This document shows, in pieces, positions 24,424 through 32,732 of a stretch of 57,351 bases of DNA (within the stretch, counting starts at the first letter, position 1; every line of letters begins with the position of its first letter). This DNA is from Anaerolineales bacterium (GTDB lineage Bacteria > Chloroflexota > Anaerolineae > Anaerolineales > Villigracilaceae), in the NCBI GenBank assembly GCA_030018695.1, contig JASEHI010000008.1, positions 1-57,351 of the forward strand, read 5' to 3'. Both the position numbers and the translations under genes were made by a program. The notes below the pieces were generated by a model that ran no database searches, was not told the DNA's origin, and saw only the letters and a list, made by a program, of their open reading frames with translations.

Positions 24424-26229
24424 TTAACGTCGAATGGCGAATTTCCTGATTGTTCCTCTTATGAGAAGACCCACCAGCAGGCTGGAGAATATAATCAAAG
24501 AAACCAAAGCCGTCGCATCCAGAATGTGTTGGATTAGCGGTCGCTTCCAATCTGGCTGGCGGCGGTGTGTGAAGGCTTCCAGTTTATCCGCGTCTGCGGC
24601 TGGGATGCGCTCAAAAGCGGTTGTTTGGTTTTCTTCCGGGAAAACGTAACCGGCGGGGTTGGTCATGTTGAAATAGCCATCCTGGATAAGATTAACCGGG
24701 CCGGGTTGGACTTGAGGTTTGAATGCTTCCAGTTCGTAACCAAAGACAACTTCATAGGGAATCAGGCTGCTGGCGTTGCTCCAAAAGACCTCACTCACAT
24801 CTGCAATTTTATTGACCGGGAATGTGTCCCCCGCTCGAATTCGATGGAATGTTTCCAGGGCAGTGCTTACGGTATAGGCGCGGTCCTGCACATCCTCCTT
24901 GAAAAGGAAATACGTGCCTTGAAAAGCCAGGACAAGAAAGTTGAGAATTAGAAAGATGATCAATGCTTTCTTCCCAGCCCATTTCGAGGCGAACCTTTCG
25001 AAACTAATCGCGCCCAGCAAAGCAAGAGGAAAAATAAAGGCAGCCGCGAACCTGAAATTTACGTGCAAGGAACTCAAGGCCGGCAGATCCTTCAACAGGG
25101 CATAGATACTGCCTCGCGCCAGGGCAAACTCGGCGGTTGTCCAGATTGCGAGGAGCAGTAATATGATCGCGCTCCAGCGCCCTTTTCCCGGTACATTTTC
25201 ACCCTTCTTTCTGGACATGAGGTGTGAAATTGCGCCAAGACCCAAGAGAGCGATCAAAACAGGCGACAATGAAACGTCAGTCTCCCAGAAGCCGTAAAAC
25301 GAACCGGTCCAACTTTGCAGGCTGAGTGGCACCAGGTTTATATCCTTGCCCAACAACCAGCGTAAAGGCACCAGATTCATTGTCCCCAGGAGCTGGTAAA
25401 TCAAGCCGACAGTCCCTCTCAGGAGACTGACATCGTACTGGTCATACATCGTTCGAGGGAAGAAGCGCATCCATGAATAGACGGCAAACAGCTTCGACGC
25501 GCTAAGTAATATCGAAAATATTGCTCCCAAGATCGCGATCCGCATCAACCGCTTGAATTTAGAAATTTGAGGATAATGCAGATATGCCACCGGCAATGTC
25601 ATCAGTAATGCAAGCATCGAAATTACGAGGATATAAAATCCGGCCTCATGCACCATCGTCCCTACAACCAGCGCGATAATGATAGCTGAGACGATCTCGG
25701 GCAGTGAGGCGGCAAACAAGGCGACCATTATCACAGCCAGCAATGGGAAGGTCTGAAACCCCAGATGGCCGACAGCCACGTGTTGGAAGAAAAAACCGTT
25801 GACAGAAAAAAACAATCCGCCAAGGATGCCGGTCTGCCAGCGCAGCAGCAGAACGCGGGTCAGGAAATAATACATGGCGAAATAACCGCTCAGGGCAAAA
25901 ATGACTGTCGCGGCAACCGACGCGCCCCAGGGATTTAGGAGCGGCGTCAATAGCTGCGGCAGCGAGAATTGCATATGCTGGGGACTGGGATAGGCTGGCA
26001 ATCCACCGCCGAAACTGGGCGTGTACCACTGAATGCTCAGGCCGTTGATCTTATAATGCAAATAGGTATCCAAGAGACGGGGAATGTAGTAAGTATAGTC
26101 ATGTCCAATATCGGGGTAAGACAGATTCAAGAATAGGATCAAAAAAGCGGATATGGCAATTACATTCAACAAATGAATTGCAAGCTCGAGTTTTCGTTTT
26201 GAGTCGTTGAGTTGCAGGTCGGGGAGCAT
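24424..26229 (-). CDS. Large multi-spanning membrane protein (YfhO/GT-C-like) with a DUF951-derived N-terminus
   Basis: A 601-aa protein with about 12 membrane helices. The early loop SYPDIGHDYTYYIPRLLDTY and the mid segment RGSIYALLKDLPALSSLHVNFRF recall YfhO-type GT-C proteins, so glycosylation is a guess. Its first nine residues, MLPDLQLND, equal those of DUF951. The duplicated 45-bp segment supplies promoter, start codon and first codons, which then run into KRKLELAIHLLNV. A leaderless start is predicted. Confidence 0.65.
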   Translation of the reverse strand: MLPDLQLNDSKRKLELAIHLLNVIAISAFLILFLNLSYPDIGHDYTYYIPRLLDTYLHYKINGLSIQWYTPSFGGGLPAYPSPQHMQFSLPQLLTPLLNPWGASVAATVIFALSGYFAMYYFLTRVLLLRWQTGILGGLFFSVNGFFFQHVAVGHLGFQTFPLLAVIMVALFAASLPEIVSAIIIALVVGTMVHEAGFYILVISMLALLMTLPVAYLHYPQISKFKRLMRIAILGAIFSILLSASKLFAVYSWMRFFPRTMYDQYDVSLLRGTVGLIYQLLGTMNLVPLRWLLGKDINLVPLSLQSWTGSFYGFWETDVSLSPVLIALLGLGAISHLMSRKKGENVPGKGRWSAIILLLLAIWTTAEFALARGSIYALLKDLPALSSLHVNFRFAAAFIFPLALLGAISFERFASKWAGKKALIIFLILNFLVLAFQGTYFLFKEDVQDRAYTVSTALETFHRIRAGDTFPVNKIADVSEVFWSNASSLIPYEVVFGYELEAFKPQVQPGPVNLIQDGYFNMTNPAGYVFPEENQTTAFERIPAADADKLEAFTHRRQPDWKRPLIQHILDATALVSLIIFSSLLVGLLIRGTIRKFAIRR

Positions 26230-26248
26230 GTCAAGATTATACCCCGAG
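26204..26248. repeat. Direct repeat, copy 2: DUF951 5' end with promoter
   Basis: See 24285-24329. It contains TATAAT (minus strand, 26236-26241) 6 nt before the ATG at 26229. Confidence 0.85.
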
Positions 26249-26264
26249 GTCGGATTTCAACTGC

Positions 26265-26325
26265 GCGGCTCTCTGGGATTTGCCGTGATTCGTACACGGA
26301 TTGCACGGATTTCACGGAATTTCAC
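26265..26325. repeat. Dispersed repeat I
   Basis: It contains TCTCTGGGATTTGCCGTGAT and CACGGATTTCACGGAAT. An inverted copy is at about 32110-32200, whose other side (32018-32060) holds a partial mirror copy. Confidence 0.75.
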
Positions 26326-26352
26326 CACTTGTGATAAACTAATTCTGCCGAG

Positions 26353-26370
26353 CCCACAGCACCTATTCGG
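26353..26370 (+). repeat. Element A variant upstream of a phosphoribosyltransferase
   Basis: CCCACAGCACCTATTCGG, with the first bases and one internal base differing from the consensus. Intergenic, about 40 bp before the start codon. Confidence 0.65.
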
Positions 26371-26407
26371 CAGTCCCTCGGCACAGAACCCATCAGGAGA
26401 GAGAATT

Positions 26408-26965
26408 ATGTCCGCCCATGATCGTGATACCTTTGAGATAGAAATTGTTGGTCTAAAACGCAGCCTGCCGCTCTTCGAAATCAAGCCCGGCTTGAAGATT
26501 GCCATTCTCAACATCCTGGGTGATACCGAATTGGTGCAGGCCTGCGCCGCAGCCCTGGGGAAGGCGCTCAAGGCAGTTAAATTCGATGTTCTGGTGACGG
26601 CAGAGGCCAAGTCCATCCCGCTGGCGTATGCGCTATCGGTGGAGACCAAGAAACCTTATATCGTCCTGCGCAAGGCTTACAAACCCTACATGGGCGCAGC
26701 CCTGATCGCCGAGACGTTTTCCATCACTACCGGCGAGCCGCAGACTTTGATCATGGACGAAAAGGACCAGGACCTGATCAAGGGCAAGCGCGCCGTGATC
26801 GTGGACGATGTGATCAGCACCGGCTCGACCTTGCAAGGGATGCGGATGATAATGGAAAAGGCCGGCGCGGAAATCGTCTGCGAAGCGGCCATCATGACCG
26901 AGGGCGAGCGCGCCAGGTGGGAACACGTCATCGCTTTGGGACATTTGCCGTTGTTTACGGAATAA
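26408..26965 (+). CDS. Type I phosphoribosyltransferase (purine PRTase-like)
   Basis: A 185-aa protein with the PRPP-binding loop RAVIVDDVISTGSTLQGM at about residues 125-142 and the upstream PPi loop VTAEAKSIPLAYAL. The layout resembles adenine/xanthine PRTases, and the base cannot be assigned. The ATG at 26408 has AGGAGAG five bases upstream. The in-frame extension upstream has no family similarity. A second PRTase (xpt) is at 43987. Confidence 0.85.
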   Translation: MSAHDRDTFEIEIVGLKRSLPLFEIKPGLKIAILNILGDTELVQACAAALGKALKAVKFDVLVTAEAKSIPLAYALSVETKKPYIVLRKAYKPYMGAALIAETFSITTGEPQTLIMDEKDQDLIKGKRAVIVDDVISTGSTLQGMRMIMEKAGAEIVCEAAIMTEGERARWEHVIALGHLPLFTE

Positions 26966-27194
26966 GTGTTGTTTTTTCTGCTCTCGTCATCCCCTTGATT
27001 TGTCTCTCCCGCCTCATCGCGCCGGCCCGATCCGGCTGTTCCTCAACGTACACTAATTTCACCGGTCGTCGCGTGCGCGTATAGCGCGCCCCAAGCCCGG
27101 TATTGTGCTGCTGTTCGCGGCGGACGGGATCGGTGCTCCAGCCGGCGTAGTAAGTCCCGTCGGCGCATTCGAGGAGGTAGCAAAAGAAGGGCAT
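26955..27194 (-). CDS. GIY-YIG endonuclease-domain protein
   Basis: A 79-aa single-domain protein: CYLLECADGTYYAGWSTD (the GIY/YIG strand pair, here CYLL and YYAGW), then RREQQHNTGLGARYTRTRRPVKLVYVE and ERQIKGMTRAEK. YhbQ-like, with DNA repair or nuclease roles suggested for the family. It converges on and overlaps the PRTase 3' end by 11 bp. Confidence 0.85.
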   Translation of the reverse strand: MPFFCYLLECADGTYYAGWSTDPVRREQQHNTGLGARYTRTRRPVKLVYVEEQPDRAGAMRRERQIKGMTRAEKTTLIP

Positions 27195-27231
27195 GTTAGG
27201 TCAGCATAACGGACACGGCCGGGATTGATTT

Positions 27232-27328
27232 GGGGGTGTTTCATTTTTTGACACAACCGTCCCGAAGGTTTTGAAAGACGGCTAAATTGGCTCAATTCAA
27301 CCTTCGGGACGTTCTTTCCATCCGATTC
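27232..27328. repeat. Dispersed hairpin repeat G, copy 2
   Basis: GGGGGTGTTTCATTTTTTG, then CCGTCCCGAAGGTT and its partner AACCTTCGGGACGTTC. It fills the spacer between the GIY-YIG gene and tyrA, reaching the tyrA stop. Confidence 0.8.
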
Positions 27329-28322
27329 ATTGGCTTTTCTTCTTTTTTTCAGGCCTGACCCCCGTGATCAACTGTTTTAGCAAATTGCCTGACTTGGGCA
27401 GCTCAGTTCCGCGGTATTCAATTGCACGCCAATCGCCGGCGCTGCGCTCTTTCCACCATTTCGATTGTCCTTCAACTGCGCCTTCCAGACGGCTTTGCAA
27501 GTCATCGCTCTTCTCCTGGGCGATGTCTGCGCGCAAGCCCGTCAAACTGGAGATCAGGTCGTCGAGCACGCGGAGGATGTTCGCGCGGTTGTGCAGGGCA
27601 GCCTCCCGCAGCGCGGCGCTTCCATCCTGAAAGATGGATGGGTCTGTCGCACTGGCGAAGGGACGTCCGGTTACCTTGCGAATGTCCGGCCAGCCCGGTT
27701 GCCCGATGATGGTGTTGATCAGGGCGGCTGCGCTCAATTGCGGCAGGATGTGCGCCGAGGCCATCATGCCATCCGCCTCAGCCAGGTCAACGAAGAAGGG
27801 TGTGGCGCCCAGTAATGTTGTCAGGTCAGCCGCTAATTTGATTGCCACGCCCGGCGTCCCAGGTGGCGCGGCGATGGCCATCAAGCCCTTCTTGAAGAGA
27901 TCGGCGTTGGCAGCCTCGATCCCCTGGGTCTGCTCGTGGATGTACAGCGGGTTGAAGGCCGGGATAAGCCCGAGATAATGCCGTTTCTCCGGGAGCAATT
28001 CCTTGACCCAGGCGGCCACGGCGACCTTCGCCGGCGAGGTGTCCAGGATTACCGCATCCGCTTTCACATCCTGGGCGATGATCTTGAGCGTCGCGCGGAT
28101 TTGGTCCAACGGCAGCGCCAGGAAGATGATATTGGCCTCAGCCACCGCGGCTGGCAGATTGTAATGGAGTTTGTCAATGGCGCCCATTTTCTGCGCCTTT
28201 TGGGCCACCGCGGGTTGGAGGTCGTGACCGAGGCGCCTCACCTGGTCGGTGTGCGCGGCCAGCGCCAGCCCCACCGAAGTCCCAACCTGTCCCAGGCCGA
28301 TGATGGTAATTTGAACGGTCAT
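27327..28322 (-). CDS. Prephenate dehydrogenase-family protein
   Basis: A 331-aa protein. The N-terminal NAD(P) Rossmann motif ITIIGLGQVGTSVGLAL and ALPLDQIRATL, VILDTSPAKVAV, GLIPAFNPLYIHE follow the TyrA order. The C-terminal helical part has DGMMASAHILPQLSAAAL. The usual HPMAG motif is replaced by IPAFNP, so a related NADP-dependent dehydrogenase of unknown substrate is possible. The start MTVQITIIG is preferred. The 14-residue upstream extension is encoded in a dispersed repeat. Confidence 0.65.
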   Translation of the reverse strand: MTVQITIIGLGQVGTSVGLALAAHTDQVRRLGHDLQPAVAQKAQKMGAIDKLHYNLPAAVAEANIIFLALPLDQIRATLKIIAQDVKADAVILDTSPAKVAVAAWVKELLPEKRHYLGLIPAFNPLYIHEQTQGIEAANADLFKKGLMAIAAPPGTPGVAIKLAADLTTLLGATPFFVDLAEADGMMASAHILPQLSAAALINTIIGQPGWPDIRKVTGRPFASATDPSIFQDGSAALREAALHNRANILRVLDDLISSLTGLRADIAQEKSDDLQSRLEGAVEGQSKWWKERSAGDWRAIEYRGTELPKSGNLLKQLITGVRPEKKKKSQ

Positions 28323-28332
28323 GATTTCCTCA

Positions 28333-28400
28333 CTTCGAATGCAACCACAAAGACACAAAGACACAAGAAACGATCTCGAATTCGTGCCTTGGTGACTTCG
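28333..28400. repeat. Imperfect inverted repeat of the 'cacaaagacacaaag' type
   Basis: AACCACAAAGACACAAAGAC on the left and CTTGGTGACTTCGTGGTTTC on the right form a long imperfect hairpin in the spacer upstream of tyrA. Confidence 0.65.
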
Positions 28401-28431
28401 TGGTTTCTGCTTTCGTCAATCCGATGCCAAG

Positions 28432-28734
28432 CTAATTTTCGTCATCCGCAGCCTGAAGGGCAAGCAGGAGCGGATCGCTGTCAGCGGGGAAATCCTGGTG
28501 ACGGCGGATCAGGTTGACGGTCATCTCGGATGCTCCCGCCCGGGCAGCCAGCTCCGCGCCCCACCCGGCGTGGCGTTCCGCGACGACGAACGGGCGGCGC
28601 AAACCGCGCGGCTCTCCTTTACCCCAGGCAGAGGCCTGGCGTGGAAAGAAGCGTTGGCCCAGCACGATTATCGCTCGCTCGATTGGTGAAAGCGGATAGA
28701 GGATCTTGCCGACATCATGTAACAAAGTGACATT
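28432..28734 (-). pseudogene. HD-domain phosphohydrolase, 3' part only
   Basis: The frame from NVTLLHDVGKILYPLS to LLLALQAADDEN is the second half of an HD-domain protein (the HD pair in LLHDVGK, then RRPFVVAERHAGWGAELAARAGAS and LIRRHQ). The N-terminal half with the first metal His is absent. Upstream sequence belongs to a VapC gene in another frame. The ORF that runs through to 28830 is a fusion artefact. Confidence 0.65.
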
Positions 28735-28805
28735 GCCTGTGGCGATAGTTGGCCTGGATTGGAATCCCACCAGATGAAGGCGTGCGTGTCCAGCAGGATC
28801 CTCAT
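28668..28805 (-). pseudogene. vapC: VapC PIN-domain toxin, 5' fragment
   Basis: It starts MRILLDTHAFIWWDSNPGQL, the canonical PIN beginning with its first acidic residue, and overlaps vapB by ATGA. After about 24 residues the sequence switches to the HD gene (junction near 28735) and the frame ends at 45 aa. The remaining PIN acidic residues are lost, so no active toxin is expected. Confidence 0.75.
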
Positions 28806-29029
28806 GCTTTTTCGCCAATCCAAAAGTCATCGGTTAGGGGTTCATCAAAGTCGTTGCTAGTCATGATCAAGCCGCTGTGCAGCCCCGCGACGCGCTGACC
28901 GATTGGCACTAGGCGGGCAACAGGAGTTTTGCCTTCGGTGAAGATGATTTCTGTACCCGAAGTAGCCTGAGAGATAAGTTCCTTCAGGTTTTTGTGTAAC
29001 TCATGCAAGTCCATCGTTTTCGTTATCAT
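28802..29029 (-). CDS. vapB: Phd/YefM-type antitoxin (orphaned)
   Basis: A 75-aa protein: MDLHELHKNLKELISQATSG, then IIFTEGKTPVARLVPI, the Phd/YefM DNA-binding N-terminus, with a toxin-binding tail (SNDFDEPLTDDFWIG). It is translationally coupled to the broken vapC and appears to have outlived its toxin. Confidence 0.8.
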   Translation of the reverse strand: MITKTMDLHELHKNLKELISQATSGTEIIFTEGKTPVARLVPIGQRVAGLHSGLIMTSNDFDEPLTDDFWIGEKA

Positions 29030-29087
29030 GATTCACGCTCCGTGCCAGCCTTGAACGCGCTGACAGAGTTATTATAACAGCAGGAAT

Positions 29088-30233
29088 TCACAACCGAGGG
29101 GCTATTAAAAACGCATCAAGATTCAACGGCGTAACCATCTCGAACTGACTGTTTGGATATGTTGCCATGAACTGGCTTGCGGCTCTGTGTCGGGCTTCAG
29201 TTTCTTTCCACTTGAATTCAAATGCCCGCAATTCGCCCTGCCGCTCCTCGATCAGGTCAATTTCCTTCTGGTCATAGGTGCGCCAGAAATAAAAATTGGC
29301 GTAGCGGCGCAGGTGCAAATACGTTTTCATCCGCTCGATGATGGCAAAATTTTCGAACAGCGCGCCCACATCCGGGCGGATATGAAGCGGGTTGAAGTTG
29401 CGGATCAGGGCGTTGCGAAATCCCAAATCCACAAAATAATATTTCGATGTTTTGGAAATTTCCTTGCACAGGTTACGGCTGAAACCGCGCAAGTTGACGA
29501 TAACAAACATCTTTTCCAGCAGGTCAAGATATTTTTCAACGACCGTTTTTGATATCGAAATATGCGAGGCGAGTTCCGCCGTCGAGACCTCCGAGCCAAT
29601 CTGCAGGGCCAGAAGGGAAAGCAAGTCAATTACTTTTTTGGGTTTGCGCACCTGCTCAAAAGCCAGGATGTCGCGGTAAAGATAATTGTTAATTAGATCG
29701 TAAAGATAGTTTTCCTTCTCATCCTGAGGCAGGGTCACAACCTTCGGATACATTCCAAAGCGCAAAAATTCCTCCAACCGTTCACAGTTGGAAACCATGG
29801 GTGGCTGGATGGGTATTTCGTTGAAGGAAAATGGATATAATGTAAAGGTCGTGGCGCGCCCTGTCAGTGGCTCGTTGATTTTGTTCGCCAGGTCGAATGA
29901 GGCCGAACCGCTGGCGAGGATGTGGATGGGATTGTGATCAAAAATGAGTTTGAGCGTCAGGCCGATATTTTCGATGCGCTGCGCTTCGTCAATGACCAGC
30001 AGGCGGTTTGCGCCAATGACCGTTTTCAGCCGGTCGAGGTCCGCCCGCCCCAGAAGTTCCTGCGTGCGCAAGTCATCCCCGCTGAACTGGATGGTCGGCA
30101 GTGCGTTCTGCGCCAGGAGTTGCTGGATGAGGGTCGTCTTTCCAGCCTGTCGCGGGCCATACAACAGGATGATCGTTGGCTCAGATTGAAGTTCTTTCAG
30201 AATATGGTGAAATATACTTCTCTCAATTAGCAT
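29088..30233 (-). CDS. AAA ATPase with DUF4143 domain
   Basis: A 381-aa protein starting MLIERSIFHHILKEL. Walker A is YGPRQAGKTTLIQQLL, Walker B RLLVIDEAQRI, sensor LASGSASFDL. A winged-helix/DUF4143 C-terminus follows (AELASHISISKTVVEKYLDLLEK, then YYFVDLGFRNAL and a restriction-endonuclease-like end FYFWRTYDQKEIDLIEE). The family is common and poorly understood. TATACT 6 nt before the ATG suggests a leaderless mRNA. The 87-residue upstream open extension is not family-like. Confidence 0.85.
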   Translation of the reverse strand: MLIERSIFHHILKELQSEPTIILLYGPRQAGKTTLIQQLLAQNALPTIQFSGDDLRTQELLGRADLDRLKTVIGANRLLVIDEAQRIENIGLTLKLIFDHNPIHILASGSASFDLANKINEPLTGRATTFTLYPFSFNEIPIQPPMVSNCERLEEFLRFGMYPKVVTLPQDEKENYLYDLINNYLYRDILAFEQVRKPKKVIDLLSLLALQIGSEVSTAELASHISISKTVVEKYLDLLEKMFVIVNLRGFSRNLCKEISKTSKYYFVDLGFRNALIRNFNPLHIRPDVGALFENFAIIERMKTYLHLRRYANFYFWRTYDQKEIDLIEERQGELRAFEFKWKETEARHRAASQFMATYPNSQFEMVTPLNLDAFLIAPRL

Positions 30234-30239
30234 AAATAG

Positions 30240-30245
30240 AGTATA
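30240..30245 (-). promoter_or_regulatory. -10 box (TATACT) of the ATPase gene, leaderless
   Basis: Minus-strand TATACT, then CTATTT (6 nt), then ATG at 30233. Confidence 0.5.
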
Positions 30246-30309
30246 GTATATCTTGCTTGATTTGTCAAACCGCGCATAACATGCCATTTGCTCTACAAGG
30301 GAGATCTCC

Positions 30310-30426
30310 ATGGCTAAAAAACACACCTTCACGGCAGTCATCGAGAATCCTGGAGGCGGTGGAGCATTTGTCCGCATCCCCTTGGATGTCGAGCAAACCT
30401 TCGGGAAGAAGCGCGTTGTGATATAA
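30310..30426 (+). pseudogene. DUF1905 stub
   Basis: A 38-aa frame with a good Shine-Dalgarno (AGGGAGA): MAKKHTFTAVIENPGGGGAF, VRIPLDVEQTFGKKR. This is the start of DUF1905 (FxAxI, GAxVxIPxDVxxxFGKKR). It stops after KKRVVI, where the domain normally continues for about 50 residues. The tRNA gene begins 11 bp further on, as if the rest was deleted or replaced. Confidence 0.65.
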
Positions 30427-30437
30427 TTTTTACCGTC

Positions 30438-30509
30438 GCCCCAGTAGTTCAACGGACAGAACAGGGCACTCCTAAGGCTCTGATGTGGGTTCAATTCCTG
30501 CCTGGGGCA
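30438..30509 (+). tRNA. tRNA-Arg (anticodon CCT)
   Basis: A 72-nt cloverleaf: acceptor GCCCCAG/CTGGGGC with discriminator A, D-arm GTTC-AACGGACA-GAAC, anticodon stem GGGCA/GGCTC (one G-U and one A-G mismatch at 31-39) with loop CTCCTAA, so the anticodon is CCT. The T-arm is GTGGG-TTCAATT-CCTGC. No CCA is encoded. Confidence 0.88.
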
Positions 30510-30592
30510 CTATCTCTTAATGGAACTCTAATCTAATTTTAATATTACCCCCTTGAAATTTACGGACAGTTGTTGTATCATAATGATGACAA

Positions 30593-30630
30593 GCGCTTGG
30601 GTGCCCCCCTCACCCAGGCGTTTGTCTTTT
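30593..30630 (+). terminator. Intrinsic terminator downstream of tRNA-Arg
   Basis: CGCTTGGGTG and CACCCAGGCG pair around a C-rich loop, followed by TTTGTCTTTT. A TTGAAA-N17-TATCAT promoter-like pair lies just before it (about 30553-30581). Confidence 0.65.
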
Positions 30631-30654
30631 AATTGGACAAAGTGAGGTAGATAT

Positions 30655-31941
30655 TTACCCTGCGCTAATTTTCAGCAGCGCTTCGCGCAACCGTTCCACT
30701 TCTTCCAGCGTGTTGTAGTGCGCCCCGCCAACGCGCACCATGCCGCCGCTTTCCTCCAGGCCAAGCCGCTCGGTGACATTGACCGCGTAGTAGTTGCCAT
30801 CCCAGACATAAATCCCTTCTTGTGCTAGTTTTTCAGCAACGCTGCGGGGGTGTAAGTCTTTTAGCCGGAAAGAGAACGTAGTCACGCGCTCCTCCAGGCG
30901 ACGGACATCGGTGAGGCCGTAAATTGTCAGTCCGGGTACTGACTGCAATGCAGAAAGTAACGCCCGGTTGAGTTCGAATTCGTAAGCCCGGATGGCCGTC
31001 AGCGCTTTTTTTAATTCCATGCGGCGGCCGGTGTAGCCTGCCTCTGCCAATCCCTCGATGTGCTCACTGCCAAATTCCCGTCCAACCCACTCGAAATACT
31101 CGATTGCGCCCAGCACGCCGGCAATCCCTTCATGGTTCTGTGTGCCGGTCTCGAATTTACCGGGCAATTGATTGGTCGCCGGGCGGACTTTATATGCGAA
31201 TAAATCTTCCAGAAGCTCACGCCGCCCATAAAAGATGCCTGCGTGCGGCCCGAAAAATTTGTAGCTGGAGGAGACAAGAAAGTCACAGCCCAGCTTTTGA
31301 ACGTCAATAGGCCCGTGAGGGGCATATTGCACCGCATCAATATAGACCAACGCCCCGGTCTCATGCGCCATCTTGACAATCCTGGCAACCGGGTTGATGG
31401 TGCCAAGCGAGTTGGAAGCGTAGCCGACCGCAACCAGGCGGGGTTTGCGTTCCAGCGCGGCCCGCATCTCTTCCAAGTTCAGCGTGCCATCTTCGGGATG
31501 GAAATCCACCCAGATGACTTTGCAGCCTCGCTCCTGCGCCGCCAGAAGCCAGGGCGTGACGTTGGCATCGTGATCGAGCCGGGTGACGACAATTTCATCA
31601 CCCGCGCGCCAGTTCCGCGAGATCGAGCGGCTGATATGCAAGGTCAGCGTGGTCATGTTCGCGCCAAAGATGATTTCTTCAGGGCTGGCAGCATTATAGA
31701 AATCCGCCATCGCGCGATGCGCTTCGTCCAGAATGACATCCGAAGCGATGCTGGTGGCAAAAGCCCCCTCGTGATTGGCGTTGCATTCCAGTAGATACTT
31801 ATTGATCCGCTCGAGGGATTGTCTGGCAATTTGGGTGCCGCCAGGATTGTCGAAAAAAATTGCCGCGCGGTCGAGGGAGGGGAACTGGCTTCGAATGGCG
31901 CGCAGGTTTGCACTGAGCAGAGGCGAAGTGGCGAGAGGCAT
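30655..31941 (-). CDS. Cysteine desulfurase-like class V aminotransferase
   Basis: A 428-aa PLP enzyme. It has IFFDNPGGTQIARQSLE, the conserved LDHDANVTPW, VGYASNSLGTINPV, VYIDAVQYAPHGPIDVQ and the PLP-lysine motif LVSSSYKFFGPHAGIFYG. It belongs to the putative cysteine desulfurase group (SufS/NifS relatives with the LDHDANVxPW signature); the true substrate is unknown. The start at 31941 has AGGAG upstream. The longer frame is not supported. Confidence 0.85.
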   Translation of the reverse strand: MPLATSPLLSANLRAIRSQFPSLDRAAIFFDNPGGTQIARQSLERINKYLLECNANHEGAFATSIASDVILDEAHRAMADFYNAASPEEIIFGANMTTLTLHISRSISRNWRAGDEIVVTRLDHDANVTPWLLAAQERGCKVIWVDFHPEDGTLNLEEMRAALERKPRLVAVGYASNSLGTINPVARIVKMAHETGALVYIDAVQYAPHGPIDVQKLGCDFLVSSSYKFFGPHAGIFYGRRELLEDLFAYKVRPATNQLPGKFETGTQNHEGIAGVLGAIEYFEWVGREFGSEHIEGLAEAGYTGRRMELKKALTAIRAYEFELNRALLSALQSVPGLTIYGLTDVRRLEERVTTFSFRLKDLHPRSVAEKLAQEGIYVWDGNYYAVNVTERLGLEESGGMVRVGGAHYNTLEEVERLREALLKISAG

Positions 31942-32017
31942 TAGCGAACTCCTTTGAAATTGGGGGTATGAAAACGAGGTCATTTTGTGTATACTGAAGT
32001 TGTGACTCATTGGGAAT

Positions 32018-32200
32018 CGCCGTGATTAAACCTTTTGGACACGGATTACACGGACAAACCCTGGCCTGAGCTAGGGCGAAGGCACGGAAAAAACGGACAA
32101 ACACGAAAAAAACACGGATTTTTAGGGTTTTTTCCGTGAGATTCCGTGAAATCCGTGTAATCCGTGTACAGAATCACGGCAAATCCCAGAGAACCGAAAT
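32018..32200. repeat. Repeat I, inverted pair
   Basis: GACACGGATTACACGGAC on the left mirrors TCCGTGTAATCCGTGTAC on the right. The right arm plus AATCACGGCAAATCCC matches the repeat at 26265-26325 in reverse. It occupies the divergent spacer before the Usp gene. Confidence 0.75.
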
Positions 32201-32226
32201 TGTAATCTGAAATGAGGAGGTGTGAA

Positions 32227-32643
32227 ATGTTTCAAAATATCCTGTTGGCTGTGGATGGGTCGCCTCACGCATTGCGCGCCGCACAGGTGGCGGCCGGGTT
32301 GGCGCGCCAATTTGGCGCTGACTTGCGGGTCATCACGGCTTTTGACCCCGTTCCGCCATATCTTGGCGAGCCGAACCTGCAACATGCCATTTCGGCCCGC
32401 ATGAAGGAAGCCGAGGCAATTTTGCACATGGCGCTTCAGGTTGTCGGGAGCATACCGGGAGAACTTTGCAACGATTTGCTGGAGGGCCCGGCGGCGGAGG
32501 CTATTCTGGCGGTGGCGAGCACGCGGCAAAACGATTTAATTATCATTGGCGCGCGCGGCCTCGGGACGTTGGATATGCTGCTGGGCAGCCAGAGCCAGAA
32601 GGTGTTGAACCACGCGCCCTGCCCGGTTTTGGTCGTCCGATAG
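32227..32643 (+). CDS. Universal stress protein
   Basis: A 138-aa UspA-fold protein: NILLAVDGSPHALRAAQVA at the N-terminus and the ATP-binding motif GARGLGTLDMLLGSQSQKVL (G-2x-G-9x-G-S) near the C-terminus, ending in CPVLVVR. Start at 32227 with GGAGGTG upstream. Single domain. Confidence 0.9.
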   Translation: MFQNILLAVDGSPHALRAAQVAAGLARQFGADLRVITAFDPVPPYLGEPNLQHAISARMKEAEAILHMALQVVGSIPGELCNDLLEGPAAEAILAVASTRQNDLIIIGARGLGTLDMLLGSQSQKVLNHAPCPVLVVR

Positions 32644-32667
32644 TTGGCTGGTGGGAGGTCGCGCCGA

Positions 32668-32709
32668 CCGAGTAGGCGTTGCCCTGAGCTTGTCGAAGGG
32701 TGCTGCGCA
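32668..32709 (-). repeat. Element A with element B at its exact midpoint
   Basis: CCGAGTAGG and TGCTGCGCA (the two 9-nt halves of A) flank 24 nt: CGTTG followed by the palindrome CCCTGAGCTTGTCGAAGGG. It lies between the convergent Usp and mobA genes, followed by a degenerate half (CCTACCCGG). Confidence 0.85.
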
Positions 32710-32732
32710 AGGCCTACCCGGTAGTCCACTGA

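Noticed and set aside
28735-28830. A real N-terminus for the HD-domain protein
   Set aside because: The translated residues are an out-of-frame reading of the vapC start and vapB end, not HD-family sequence.
30234-30494. 87-residue extension of the DUF4143 ATPase
   Set aside because: It runs backwards through the DUF1905 stub and the tRNA. The start at 30233 has a -10 box at the right distance.
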